Below, in pieces: positions 33,665 through 44,847 of a stretch of DNA of 64,000 nt. The stretch's first letter is position 1; every line of letters starts with the position of its first letter. The notes beneath the pieces are model-generated. The model worked only from the letters and a program-made list of their open reading frames with translations, searched no databases and was not told the DNA's origin. Source of the stretch: Micropterix aruncella (lineage: Eukaryota > Arthropoda > Insecta > Lepidoptera > Micropterigidae); NCBI GenBank assembly GCA_944548615.1, contig OX155973.1, positions 852,561 through 916,560 on the forward strand. Reading direction: 5' to 3'. Both the position numbers and the translations under genes were made by a program.

Positions 33665-33923
33665 GGAGTTAGCACTGCATGAATTCCAATATATGTACTT
33701 CCACGATTATAAACTTTTACATCCAAATTTGGAATACAGGCATCATTTAGTCATGGCAAGAGTTGAAAAGATTGAGGTTGAAATTGGTCCACCAGAGGGC
33801 ACGCTAGTCATACTTCAATCTCGAAATATTGGACTTAGAGACTTGAAATTCGGTACAACGGTGGGCCGTAATCTCATTGTGAAATTTCGGTTAGAATATC
33901 TAATATACAAGCGACACAAATAA
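33627..33923 (+). CDS. Unidentified reading frame in the Rab7 intron
   Basis: An open frame of about 98 codons, mostly beyond the repeat end at 33664. It includes LHEFQYMYFHDYKLL, RVEKIEVEIGPPEGTLVILQ and IGLRDLKFGTTVGRNLIVKF and ends YKRHK. The regular hydrophobic spacing looks protein-like, but I recognise no family. It may be a transposon piece or an old processed copy. Confidence 0.25.
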   Translation: MVPQGMLGSYRVKELALHEFQYMYFHDYKLLHPNLEYRHHLVMARVEKIEVEIGPPEGTLVILQSRNIGLRDLKFGTTVGRNLIVKFRLEYLIYKRHK

Positions 33924-34237
33924 TATTTCAAGTCCGCCATATATTAATTAAATAGTAAGACCCTTAAAAGCACCGACGCTTGCGATGCGTGGCTCATTCG
34001 AAACTCGAATTCGAATGCGCATGGCGACCTGCGTTTGCAGGTTTATTTTTAAATTGAATGAGATGACACGCGTTTGAATTTAAAATTTTCATTGCGTTGT
34101 GTCGCATATTAATAGGAATTTTCGCCAACTGCACATTGACTTTATTTAGGAAATGAATATTCAGAGGAAACAAGTCCCTGGCTACTTGCCAGGAAAGTCT
34201 TAAGGTGACACAACCGTTTTTTTCTCAAATGTAAGTA

Positions 34238-34989
34238 CAGTGGCGTGCCCAGAGTTGGTGAATGAGACAAGCCCGACATACCTTTTTTTTGTTTTTACCT
34301 ATTTTATCGTATAAAAAAAAGTGGTATATCTTTACTCTTCAATCTTCAGTTTAAGATTTACTGCTTGTGTCGTAGATTCAAAAAACCACATTGAAGGCAT
34401 GCCTATGCTAGACGGAATTTAACATATACTTATTAGCAGACGTATACCTGCGGTGGCTTTAAGAAATGCCGTTTTATTTGCTTAAGCGAGTGAAATCAAG
34501 TTAAGACAGAACTCACCACAAGGGACAATTTCCTCCTTTGTTTATCAGGCAATAAAAACCACAAATCAATTGAAATTATACGATAAAAATCTGCACTGTC
34601 ACTTCTTGCTCGAAACAAACAGAACTAAATTGGCAACGAAGCTTTCACGCTCTGCAGCTTTCACGCTCGCATTCTACTTCATGCTAATGGAAGTCGTATA
34701 GAGATACATATATGGTTTTGCGTAATTTGCCACAGGTTAGAATGAAAGGACCACTGATTTTGAAAGCCCCGTTGCAAGCCCATTTGTGCGAGCGAGATGA
34801 CTAGCTGAACTCAACTCGGTACGATTGCAGCGAATTGCTGCCTGTCGATAACCTGTTTTGTCGCGTAAAGCGATCTGTGCCCGCTAGATAGCGCTAGGCG
34901 CAAGCAAATTCATTTATTGAAGAGTTGAGCGATATTTTTAAGAAAAAGGCAAGCCGGGCTTTTTGGCTTATATGAAAGAACCGCCACTG
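34238..34989 (+). mobile_element. hAT-like MITE, about 750 bp
   Basis: Ends CAGTGGCGTGCCCAG and CCGCCACTG, the same family as 16163-17877. No clean 8-bp duplication is visible here. No transposase. Confidence 0.75.
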
Positions 34990-35104
34990 AGTAGGACCTC
35001 GCTTATACGAAGTAATGTGGACCGAGAGTGTTAAGATAATGGAAAACCCCGATCACACGGACTCTGTCGTAAATCGAGGGGTAAGCATACGATAAAGTGT
35101 AAAA

Positions 35105-35671
35105 TGAATGAAAACGTATTCATATTCATATTCATTTTATTAGTATACTGGTATACAAGTCAGATACAGATTAGCAAACATTCATACAACATTTTTTTTA
35201 TCGCAAAGAAAAGATAAAATAAACAAAACAAAACGAAGAAAAAAACACAAGAGTAATGTAAAAAGAAGAAATACAAGATAAAATTCAAAGAGATCATTAA
35301 ATAGTTTAGCCACCAAAGCATTTTAGACTTCACTCGAGTAATATTCCTCCAGTGAGTAAAACGCCTTATCTGTAAGGTATCTTAAGGCGTCTCTTAAACA
35401 CGTCAAGAGATTGTGCCTGCCTAATGTGCTAGCTGAGTTTGTTGTAAACCGCTGGGCCGGCGATATAGGCCAGCCTCTCCGACTTGGATAATGCATGACT
35501 TACCGAACGTAGCATGCTACGGGATCTCGTTGGATAGTGATGATGCACACCATTCACTTCAAAATTGGCTAGATTTCTGCGAACGAACAGTGCGTCTTCC
35601 ATTATATAAATGGACGGCAGCGTCATGATGCAGAGATCACATGCGCAGCAGAGATCACTGCAAAGTAACAC
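35105..35671 (-). pseudogene. LINE 3' end with GAATAT tail
   Basis: The C-terminal peptide MEDALFVRRNLANFEVNG, then HHYPTRSRSMLRSVSHALSK and LAYIAGPAVYNKL is typical of jockey-like LINEs. The 3' end is a GAATAT repeat (35105-35125). A shorter copy of the same tail lies at 31476-31560. Confidence 0.65.
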
Positions 35672-35801
35672 ATGCGCAGCGCGGATGTGTTACTTTGCAT
35701 ACACAGTAACACATGCGTAGCCAATGAAGTAAAATAATACACCCATTACATATTTAAATCTAGTCAGTATAAAATGAAATACAATACAATACATACATAA
35801 A

Positions 35802-35937
35802 TACAGTACTGCTCAATTAATTGGAGCAGACGGGTGACGTTGGGGGGTAGAAACGTGGTCTGGCCGTGGCCTTTTCGACCACGGTTAACCCGGAACTCGA
35901 TTAATCGGGCCTCGGATAACCGCAGTCCTACTGTAGT
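35802..35937. mobile_element. Pogo-like MITE
   Basis: TACAGTACTGCTCAATTAAT and GGATAACCGCAGTCCTACTG form rough inverted ends with TA flanks. The inner GTGGCCTTTTCGACCACGG is self-complementary. Confidence 0.65.
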
Positions 35938-36116
35938 TATAAGTATTTGGAATGCAACCATTATTGATTTACCGATTACGAAATTATTGACACAGTTCTG
36001 ATACAATTCGTTTGTCCTGCATAAAACTGTGCAAATTATGCGCGACTGTTGCATAGTAGATAACTTCCGTATCATATTATTCATATATACATAAGCAGTC
36101 TAATTATATTGTATGC

Positions 36117-36995
36117 GTGTTTGATATTAACACACATTTTCAAAATGAAACTTTTATTTATTCAAGTTTTATTACTGATGATGCTGATGACACTGCCGTA
36201 TTAGCATGCCATAAAGACCCAAAGAAAGCATCAGATGCAATTCAAATGGGACTCCAAGTATTACACAACTGGCTGCAGAAATGGAGAATCAGGGCTAGCG
36301 CCGCCAAATCAGTCCATGTAACCTTTACCCTCCGCCAAGGAAACTGTCCACCGGTCAAACTTGGAGATAGTATACTGCCGCACAGAGATTGCGTAAGATA
36401 CCTGGGACTGCACCTTGATCGACGCATGACATGGAAAGACCATATAAAAATAAAAAGAGACGAGATTGCAATCCGACATAAAAAACTCTACTGGATGTTA
36501 GGGAGAAACTCCAGGCTATCATTGGACAACAAACTCCTTATATACAAGGCCATTCTAAGACCGATATGGACGTACGGTATCCAACTCTGGGGCAGCGCTA
36601 GCGACTCAAATATTAATGTCATACAGAGACTACAGAACAAGATCTTGAGATCAATAGCAAATGTACCGTGGTATATTACCAACAATGAACTACATCAAAA
36701 CCTGTCTGTGAGCACAGTAAAGGAGGAAATCCGAAACACATCAGAGAGATATAAGCAGCGGCTAATTAATCATCCTAACAAATTAGCACGCCAGCTGATG
36801 ACACAGAACTACGCAAAACGACTGAAGCGACACAACATTCTAGAGCTGCAAGACAGACAGTAGCTCTAGGCCTTAAGGATGAGTGGATGCTCTCGCTGGG
36901 GAGCACATTCTGCAAGAGATTAAGCTATGTCACCACATCGACTCATAGTCCTTCGACTGATTGCCAATAAACCAGAAACAAAAAAAAAAAAAAAG
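36117..36995 (+). pseudogene. Jockey LINE 3' half with poly(A) tail
   Basis: The frame of 248 codons covers the end of the polymerase: DDADDTAVLACHKDPKKA (catalytic YADD altered to DADD), VRYLGLHLDRRMTWKDHI, YGIQLWGSASDSNINVIQ and LRSIANVPWYITNNELH. It ends at 36863, with a 3' UTR and a run of A to 36995. Inserted in the Rab7 intron in sense orientation. Confidence 0.88.
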
Positions 36996-37284
36996 TTTTA
37001 TTACGTACTTGCTGAGTTAAGCGTTAGAAAGATTTTTATTCAAAAAACATATCATTTGCAAATTATCAGGTGACGGTTATCAAGTTATCAATGTAAATGT
37101 GGAAAAAAAGTCATCCGATAGATGGCTTTGACATAATATGTAAACCATAAAAGATTCAAATCATTCTGATCATTATTTTATCTATGGCACTCTTCCAAAG
37201 TTGTCAGCTGACATTGTCTGTCAACAAGCAGTAGCGAACGGTTTCGTGCAGCTTGGGCCTTAAATCCATTTTGTTCTCAGATCG

Positions 37285-37745
37285 GCTTAACTCACAATTC
37301 AGCTCCTATTCAGAAGCCCCCTCAAGTGGAAGGCTACTCCGGGTGAGACTCGTGTCTCAGGCCTCACGGCTGGTGGATCAGTTTCTCCTGGTGGGATGCC
37401 TCCTGGCGCTACTGGACGGTTTGCGCACCGTTCGGCGATGCTAATCGGTTGTGCACTCCGACTAATTGCTGAAGGAGTCTGGAGACTATGGAAATATACT
37501 GTCTCCTAAGCAGCGGGGGTGGATGTTGACCTGTTGTAATGCCATTCTTGAAACGACCTATCGGTTACCCGATCCCGAGTGGTATGATGGGGAAAGGAAG
37601 CCCAGGTCTGCGATAAGTTCTTATTGAATTACCGCTGAAGTCGCGTAAGTGAATTTGGTCCCGTAACCAGTCGGGAGGAGGGAGGTATCCTGAAGGTTAA
37701 TTCCAGACGGAGACATCCTTACCAAAACTGGTAGCCATGGCGCGA
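37285..37745 (-). repeat. RepA copy
   Basis: Shares GTCTCAGGCCTCACGGCTGG and TGAAGGAGTCTGGAGACTAT with 25740-26190. It abuts the R2-like LINE at about 37745. Confidence 0.65.
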
Positions 37746-39130
37746 GGTGCCCCACAAGACGTTGGTGAAATCGTAAATAAGAAAGGGCCATGACAAATGT
37801 GAAGTTAGATAGTTGTCATAGATCCAAGCCTTACGAGGGCCAGAAATTAGCAATGCATCTATCTTTTCCAGGCAACTACTAAAATGTTCTATAACATGAT
37901 CGCCAGAGAGGTCTTTTCCCTGGCAGGTGATTTTCCTGCCAAGAAATTTGAAGTGGTCTATAAGGGAGATAATAGAGCCCTTATAGACCAATTTTGGGTC
38001 ATAGGATGTAAATTTTGTGTCTATGCGGGCGAGTCCAAGGCAAAAACATTTGGAGGGCTTCACTTTTATACAGCCTAACCAGTCGCAGAACAGCTCCACT
38101 TTCTGTAATAGCAGGGAAAGCTGCTTGGGGCTCCTGGTGATAAAAGTTAGGTCGTCGGCAAAAGCGAGGCACGACGATGTGTATTAGCCGTCTGTTTTAA
38201 AACGGTAACCCCACTTCTTGTCGAACTGGGTCAGGCTTTCCAGCAGTATATTGAAAACGATATTGAATATCGTCAGAGAGAGGCAACAGCCCTGAAACAG
38301 TCCAATTGAATATGATATAGAGCGGGTAGTCCATTCTTGCGTTTTGACATGGAACGTCAGACAGTTGTAGTAGGAGGCTACAATGTCACGCACCACAGGT
38401 GGGAAGTTGTACCAGCGGAGCGCAAAGTGGAGGAGACTGTGCCGAACTGACCCAAAGGCATTCTCTAGGTCGAGCCAGCATACATTGATTTGGCGTTCGT
38501 GCTGTCTCGCATCCTTAATGGCAGCAGCCAAGAGAGAATTGTGCTCGAGGCAGCCTGAGACGCCACGCATGAAGCCTTTTTGTACTGACACTCCAAGGTA
38601 CTCGTTCCGGTGCATGAATTCGCTCATCCTCATGTGGACTATGCCAAAAAAGATTTTGGCCACAGTATCTGTCAGAGCAATGGGCCGAGCGTCCTTTGGT
38701 CCGGTGCAAACTGGGACCTTCGGAATTAAGATGACTGTCGCTCGGCCGAAATTCTGTGGGGCTACACCGCTATTCCATATATGTCTGAAGATGGATCCTA
38801 AATATTGCAGAAGGCAGGGGCACTTTTTATACACTAAGTAGGGAATACCATCGGGACCTGGAGTATAGCCCGACGGCTTCCTTTTTATTTGATTTAAAAT
38901 CTCATCTAGAGATGGGGGTTGAGAGGCGAAAGCTACTGTAGGCAGGTGCGGAGGTTTAATGCCCGGAGGAGGGCTGTACGTATGGAGCCGCATTGGATCC
39001 TCATAAGTGGTCGAAAAGTGTTCCGTGGCCATTTCTTCCGGGATTTGGATTGTGCCCTTAGCGGCAGACAAAACCTTTTTACTGTAGTTAAAACGGTTTT
39101 TGTCAAACCGGGATTCCTCCTATGAAATAT
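37745..39130 (-). pseudogene. R2-like LINE reverse transcriptase, antisense in the Rab7 intron
   Basis: Motifs in order are GYTPGPDGIPYLVYKKCP, DARPIALTDTVAKIFF, VQKGFMRGVSGCLEHNSLL, WLDLENAFGSVRHSL, IGLFQGCCLSLTIFNIVFN and, after one in-frame TAA near 38187, CLAFADDLTFITRSP. This polymerase type (FQGCxLS, DLxNAFGSV) belongs with R2/CRE-like LINEs, which end in an RLE, so it may be the polymerase of the RLE-type fragments in the DCLK introns. An upstream frameshift lies near 39070. The 5' end is close to the Rab7 acceptor. Confidence 0.82.
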
Positions 39131-39163
39131 GCAATAAAGCTCGTATTCGTTCTTTAATTCAAG

Positions 39164-39412
39164 GTGGATCTGGAGAATCGGTCCGTGTCGGCGAAGCGCG
39201 CGCAGCAATGGTGCCAGAGCAAAAACGGGATCCCATACTTCGAGACGAGCGCCAAAGAAGCGATGAACGTGGAGCTCGCCTTCCAGACGATCGCACGCAA
39301 TGCGCTCGCGCAGGAGACGGAAGTGGAGATGTACAACGAATTCCCCGACCAGATCCGGCTCAACGCAAACGAAAACGGACGGAACCGCGACGGCGACAAC
39401 TGCGCTTGCTGA
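39164..39412 (+). CDS. Rab7: Rab7 small GTPase, exon 2 (residues 127-208, C-terminus)
   Basis: The second and last coding exon begins after TTTAATTCAAG and reads [16 protein letters not shown], completing NKxD. It contains the G5 motif ETSAK (153-157), then [20 protein letters not shown] and a variable polar tail. It ends in CAC (206-208), the double-cysteine geranylgeranylation motif of Rabs, followed by TGA. The total of 208 residues matches the family length of about 207. An antisense LINE reverse transcriptase fragment reaches to within roughly 100 bases upstream of the acceptor. Downstream, a repeat fragment (39500-39715) lies where the 3' UTR would be. Confidence 0.97.
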   Translation: MDLENRSVSAKRAQQWCQSKNGIPYFETSAKEAMNVELAFQTIARNALAQETEVEMYNEFPDQIRLNANENGRNRDGDNCAC

Positions 39413-39499
39413 AAACCCATCCTATGTAAACTAATCTCACATTCATTTGAGCGTTCTTCGGCTGTATGTATCCCGCGCTTAACGCTTTATCTCGGTGGT

Positions 39500-39715
39500 G
39501 TACTCAAAAAATATCGGAGCTTGACGGTGGACCTTTGGCACAGTATATAGTCGCGAGTCCTAAGCCGACGCAAAGATTCAAACGTTCGAGAAATTTGCTA
39601 ACCTCCAACAGTGCGTAGACCCAACCGAAGGCGTTATCCGAGAAGTATCCCTCTGCTCGCACCCTATCCCTGCATCGCCCTGCCGCTTGAGAGTACACTT
39701 ACTATTCGGTATACT
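39500..39715 (-). repeat. RepA fragment downstream of Rab7
   Basis: CAAAGATTCAAACGTTCGAG and GCCGCTTGAGAGTA align with 40555-40690. It lies about 90 bases after the Rab7 stop, so it may form part of its 3' UTR. Confidence 0.5.
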
Positions 39716-39824
39716 ATGCCTTCGGTTCGTTCTTGCTGTGTGGTCTCTCTTCGCTGCGGCTAATCCCGTTCTTTTGTGATATATCCTGTTTCGTAAACCA
39801 CCATGTATAACTTATTGTAAATAT

Positions 39825-40281
39825 CAGGATACTTCTGGGTGTGATTTCTGACCTACTCGGATGTTTCACCATTTTCTTTTCAAAATCTGCACATTTCATT
39901 TTTAACAATTCCCATTTTTTTGACCAGTAAGTCCTATTTTTAGCGTTAGTTCACCTTTGCTGAGAGAAAGAATCTTTATTGTCTTTTTCAATTCTTTGTC
40001 CTGTAATTTCATTACATTACTTTGATTTACAGATAAAAACGAATGTACCGCGTCAAGTTTGTAGCACTCGACGTTTCGGCGATGTTGCAACCGCCGTTGT
40101 CTAGAGTAGACAGGATAGACAGTCTACCCTGGACAACGGCAGCTGCAACATCTCCGAAACTTCGGGTGCTACAACTTAGGCAGTCAAATCGTTTTTATCT
40201 TATTTATAACGGCAAACAACCGCTATAGTCTTCAATTTTATCAAAATTCAAAATCAATCTCAGGATACTTCTGGGTGTGAT
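39825..40281. repeat. Direct repeats bracketing a 0.4-kb insert
   Basis: TCAGGATACTTCTGGGTGTG occurs at about 39825 and 40259 followed by similar CTGAC sequence. Between them are 412 bp including a foldback repeat. Confidence 0.65.
40030..40240 (-). repeat. Foldback repeat, copy B
   Basis: Arms GTAGCACTCGACGTTTCGGC and GAAACTTCGGGTGCTAC pair around GGATAGACAG. The right end bears AACAACCGCTATAGTCTTC. Confidence 0.8.
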
Positions 40282-40484
40282 ATTGCTGACGTCCTCAGGC
40301 GGTAATAATCACCTTTCCCAGATGGCAGGGTCTTAGTAGACACTTTTCTGTTCCAGCATTATATATAAAGTCAAAATAGGAATGAAATTATAGGAAGAAG
40401 AATTGATAAAGACAATGAAGATTCTTTCTCTCAGGAAAGGTACGATATACATATAGTGCTCTCTTAGAACAAAATTGAAATCGA

Positions 40485-41375
40485 AGCGAGTGGTATACCA
40501 CAAACCTTGCTGCCATTCAACAAAATTTGCATGTGGCCGCCACTCAGCCTGTGCAGGTATTCAAACGTTTGAAAAATTTGACAACCCCCACCCGGACTGA
40601 ACGCTAAGTAGAGCCGTGTGCCGTAACGTATCCCTCTCCTCACTTCTCTCGCACCATATCCCCGCAATGCCTTGTTACTCGAGAGTAACTGTTCTGACTG
40701 TATACTGTGGCAGGGAGCTAACGAGCCCATGATGGGTTGGCCACGAAGACCCATGTGTTCAGGGTCGGTCATACTCACGGGTCAACAGCTATCCGACGGC
40801 CTCCACGCACGGAGTGCGAACCTGGGTAGGACTCTGGCACTGGTCAGTTGCCCTGGGAATCAAACCTCTGGCGCTCCTGGACGGTCTGCGCACCGTGCGG
40901 CGCAAGCCAATCGATTGTGCACTCCGACTTAACAGTCGGGGGAGTCTGGAAGCTGTATTGTTTCCTATACAGCGGGGATGGTTGCGTACCTTACGGCGAC
41001 TGCTCTTGAAATGACCATTGGCCATCCGATCCCGGTTCAGAGTCGGGCAAAGGACGCCATGGTCCGCGATAGATTCAGTATACACCGTTTCACCGCTTCG
41101 TAAGGGAGAGGATTGCGCAAGCGACCTCGAACTCGGAACCAATCAAGAGACCGGAGAAATCTGGTCACAATTGGTAGTTAGGGCGCAAGTGCCGCCCGCC
41201 AGTTAACATAACTGGCTCCTCGCGGTAAGGCGTTGGTCTCTAACGGGTTGTGGCGTAGCTAGACGTCCGATTGTTTTGTCCAAAGTCTTCTACGCTCACT
41301 GCAAGTCGATAGAACGACTAATCGTTAAAACTTCCTGTGGTGACGGGCTCGCCCGTTGTAGTCGACAACTCAAAA
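40485..41375 (-). repeat. RepA, longest copy (about 890 bp)
   Basis: It contains the blocks seen in the shorter copies plus CACGGTGCGCAGACCGTCC-type sequence and, at its far end, AAACGTTTGAAAAATTTGAC. A minus-strand frame (RDRASDLELVTN-like) recurs in several copies, but no protein family is recognised. Confidence 0.7.
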
Positions 41376-41379
41376 TGTA

Positions 41380-41940
41380 TACTGTGGCAAAAATGAACTA
41401 AGGGTAAAGTTCCAGGACCTGATCCAAGGACCCCAAGTTCTCTCCCAGGACTTGATTTGTACAGCTGGAGGTTTCTGATCTCACCACAGAAAGGTACATT
41501 ATTACAAAGGGCATGTTGGCTTCGTTATTTGCAGGGTTGTCAGCATTTTTGTCGCTTAACTTTAGTACCCAAATTAGAGTTACTTTGTTCTCTTTTGCCA
41601 GTTGCTTCCATAAGCTGTTCAGTGCTTGACTGTCTAATATTTCTTGCGCCGCGCACTTGCTTCACATTGATTTCAATGGCGTTACGTTGTGGCATTCCTC
41701 AGTGAGTTTCAAACTTACCTTTAATTCTCCATTGCTTGCAGAACCGATCAACTGTCTAAATATGTTCATTTGCATACTTGTATCTGCCATCTTGCAACCT
41801 CACTCGCCACCATAATGTTTCTCATCGTTTCCGTTTTTGAATTGCAAAATAAAATAAGGTCTGATATTTTTTGAACACCTCACATTATTCTCTCTGTTTT
41901 GACTAAATCAAAAATAGCACCTCGAGTGATGCAATACTAT
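41380..41940. other. Unassigned sequence
   Basis: Mixed-composition DNA without a recognisable gene; probably degenerate repeat. Confidence 0.4.
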
Positions 41941-41944
41941 TATA

Positions 41945-42165
41945 CAAGCTTTATAAATAGGACAAAGATGAATTTTCTGCATGAAGTTTGTAGCACTCAA
42001 CGTTTCGGTGATATTCCAGCCGCCGTTGTCCTGGTAGACTTTTCCAGTCTACCCTGGACAACGGCAGTTGCATTATCGCCGAAACGTCGGGGTCTATAAA
42101 CTTCATGCACTAATTTCGGCTTTATCCTATTTATAATGTTAAACAAGCGCAATAGTGTTTGAATT
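41945..42165 (-). repeat. Foldback repeat, copy C
   Basis: Arms of about 80 bp (GTAGCACTCAACGTTTCGG; CCGAAACGTCGGGGTCTATA) pair around GTAGACTTTTCCAGTCTACC. Right end AAACAAGCGCAATAGTG. Confidence 0.8.
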
Positions 42166-42374
42166 CTTATTATACAGGCGTTGCAAAAGTTTTAACACAG
42201 GGTTGGCTCGTATATAGTTCCAAGCGTTGTCGATACAGCGTTACAAATTTATTTTCTTGGATTTTAATTTAAAATGTATCAGATGTTCTCGGCTGCTCCA
42301 GAATTTGATGATTTTTGTAAGGAACCTTCTGCTTTAAATAATCTCCACATAAGGAGGACTTATGATGCCATGTT

Positions 42375-42720
42375 TGCTTCTCGTATCTTTTTAACAATTC
42401 CATTGTCTTCTTCTTTCGTCTGCTGGGGGTGGCGGTTGATAGTATGGCCACCGCCTGATAGATCCGGCTCATTGTACCGTCTCAGGAATCCGGACTGTGG
42501 ATTGCTCACGGTGGTCTCGAGGGTCCTTCAAAACTCGATGATTATTGATAGGAACTTTCACAAAAGGCTAACTTATATTGCTTCTCGTATCTTCATTATA
42601 TCATCTTCTGTCGTCTGCTGGGAGCGGCGGTTGATGGCCCCGGCTTCTGTAGAGGAGCGTTCTGCCATCTCAGGGGTCCAGGCTATGGCATACTCTTGGT
42701 GATTTCGAGGGTCCTCCAGC
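42375..42720. repeat. Diverged tandem duplication, about 205-bp period
   Basis: GCTTCTCGTATCTT, GTCTGCTGGGRG and GGTCCT occur in the same order twice (from 42376 and 42581). No known family. Confidence 0.5.
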
Positions 42721-42929
42721 CGTGCCCGGTAATCTACTCTCTTTATAGAGTCGGAGCAGTAACTTGATATTACAGTTTAGCACCGTAAGCAGTTCGTTGG
42801 GTCGGATAAGGGTCTCCTAATAGTTCTAGTCTCAAATTGGCCAAAGCGAGACACTCGCTCCAGATACGTAGAGCAGTCATCTTGCTCTCAACATTTTCTG
42901 CAAAGAGCATCGATCGTTTTTCCGATGTT

Positions 42930-43135
42930 ATCAATAGGATAAAAATGATTTTACCGCATGAAGTTTGTAGCACCAGACGTTTGGGCGATGTTGAAACCGC
43001 CCTTGTCCAGGGCAGACTCCGTAGACGCGGTCTACCCTGGACAACGGCGGTTGCAACATCGCCGAAACGTTGCATACTAAAAACTCGCAGTAAATTAGTT
43101 TTTACTCTATAATGGTCAAACAACCGCAATAGTCT
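42930..43135 (-). repeat. Foldback repeat, copy D
   Basis: Arms GTAGCACCAGACGTTTGGGC and GCCGAAACGTTGCATACTA pair around CCGTAGACGCGGTCTACC. Right end CAAACAACCGCAATAGTCTT. Confidence 0.8.
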
Positions 43136-43699
43136 TCCATCTCTTTCCGCTGGTTGTGACGTGCTTTCTGAGGCATTAAGTCCAGTTATTATTCCTGATA
43201 CTGTTCTTATTTTAGTTCTTCAGTTATATTTGCGAAGGGCTTTATATAGTCTCATTCCGGGAACGCCCCTCTAGTAGATTTCCTGTTGTCTTTCTAGCCA
43301 TTTTTTGGTAGCCAGTAATATGATACAGTCTGATATGCCTAGGAACAGTTCTGCGCACAGAAAGAGTTACGAAGACCCTGTCAATACTGTGTACATCACG
43401 ATTTGCAGCATATACGTTTTTACTGATCAACTGATACAAGTTTTCAGCAGCCAAATTTAGATGCATGGATATGGAGATATTTCTGCCGATTTACCTGGTC
43501 TGACCAGCATATACGAGAGCTCTCTAAAAAGTATACCTTTAATATACTACTTATTGGGGCCCTAATCCATTTCAAAGTAGGCCCCTTGCGCCTCCACACA
43601 CTTAAACTACCGTTCCTTGCACTGCCGAAAACACTTCCGGGAGCCTTCTTTTGAAATGGTGTTCAACTCCACCGTCGCGTTCTGCATTGTCTCTTTACT

Positions 43700-43965
43700 G
43701 CTCTAATAATGGGATCCTTTCAATGGTGTTTTCAATTTTGGAAACTATCAGAAATCGTAAGAAAGTCTGAATCAGATGCGATGATTGAGATGGAGCATTG
43801 TCATGGGACAACTGCCATCTTTCGTCGTCCGAAGGTCTCGTCTTTTCCGGAGGTTCCAAACTTCTTGGTAGTACTCTTTAGCCACTGTTTGACCTTCCGG
43901 TGCGTATTCGTGATGCAAAATTCCATGGCTGTCAAAGAATTATTAAGAAATTAAAGGTCGGATAC
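43700..43965 (-). pseudogene. Mariner transposase remnant
   Basis: The peptide FFDSHGILHHEYAPEGQTVA and KEYYQEVWNLRKRRDLRTT matches the mariner catalytic region around the second Asp (FFDSxGIVHHEF...EYY), with HHDNAPAH-like sequence reduced to MTMLHLNH by a frameshift. Further sequence to about 43560 is degraded. A RepA copy interrupts the 5' side. Confidence 0.75.
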
Positions 43966-43989
43966 TCATCAGACCAACAGACCTCGTAT

Positions 43990-44400
43990 ATAACTTGGGT
44001 TGTCGACTACAGCGGGCGAACCCGTCACCAAAGGAAGCTTTAACAATTAGTCGTTCTATCTCCCTGGAGTGAACGCAGAAGACTCGGGGACAAAACAGTC
44101 CACCGTCTAGCGACGCCACAAGCCCGTAAGAGGCCAATGCCTTAGCCGCGAGATAGCCACGAATGTTACCCAGCAGGCCGACACTCACGCCCTTACTTCC
44201 GACTGTGACCAGATTACTCCGGTCTCTCGATTGGTTACGAGTTCGAGGTCGCTTGCGCGGTCCTCTCCCTTACGAAGCGGTGAAACGGTGTTTACCGAAT
44301 CTATCGCGGACCACAGCATCCTTTGCCCGGCTGTTCACCCAGGATCGGATGGCCGATGATGGTCATTTCAAGAGTAGTCGCTGTAAGGTCCGCAACCACC
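43990..44400 (+). repeat. RepA copy with flanking direct repeat
   Basis: CAGACCTCGTATAT lies on both sides (about 43978 and 44404), a likely 14-bp target duplication. The body matches 55264-55690 closely. Confidence 0.8.
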
Positions 44401-44552
44401 ACCAGACCTCGTATATGCGCTTGGTCAAATTTTAGATCTAGGAGCTATTTATTCCTATTAGGATTCAATTTTTTCCTATGATTGTTTATTGCGGGTAACA
44501 GCCCAATCCATGATTCATTTTGGTGAATCGTAATAACACCAATATTGGGCTC

Positions 44553-44847
44553 GATTGCGTTTCTTCGTGAACTAAAATCGGAAATTAGTCCGAGTGAACG
44601 AGACAGGGCAATACGCTAGAGCAGAGTGTGAGATGACCGGTTGTCACGTTTTCGCATTAAAACTGCCGCCAAGGTCAAATCTTACACCGCACGAAATATG
44701 CTCGAATTTATTCGGACGAGTATAAGTTCGGCAGATAGTATTTATCGACGATCGTTCGTTTCATATTCCGTTCTAACGTATTGCTCTGTCTCGTTCGCTT
44801 GGACTAATTTTAGTTTTAGTTCGCAAAGAAACGCAATCGGGCCCATT
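44553..44847. mobile_element. MITE (GGGCTCGATTGCG family), intact copy
   Basis: About 295 bp with long inverted ends, GGGCTCGATTGCGTTTCTTC and its near-complement. The arms pair for roughly 110 bp. ATT flanks both sides. No coding capacity. Confidence 0.85.

Larger units (their letters stand above)
32318..39163 (+). other. Rab7 intron, filled with mobile DNA
   Basis: The GT-AG intron lies between the two Rab7 exons. In order it contains a foldback repeat, a TIR-element fragment split by a TTAA MITE, a second TTAA element, an unassigned reading frame, a hAT-like element, LINE tails, a pogo-like MITE, a jockey LINE, a RepA repeat and an R2-like LINE. Little unique sequence remains. Confidence 0.9.
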
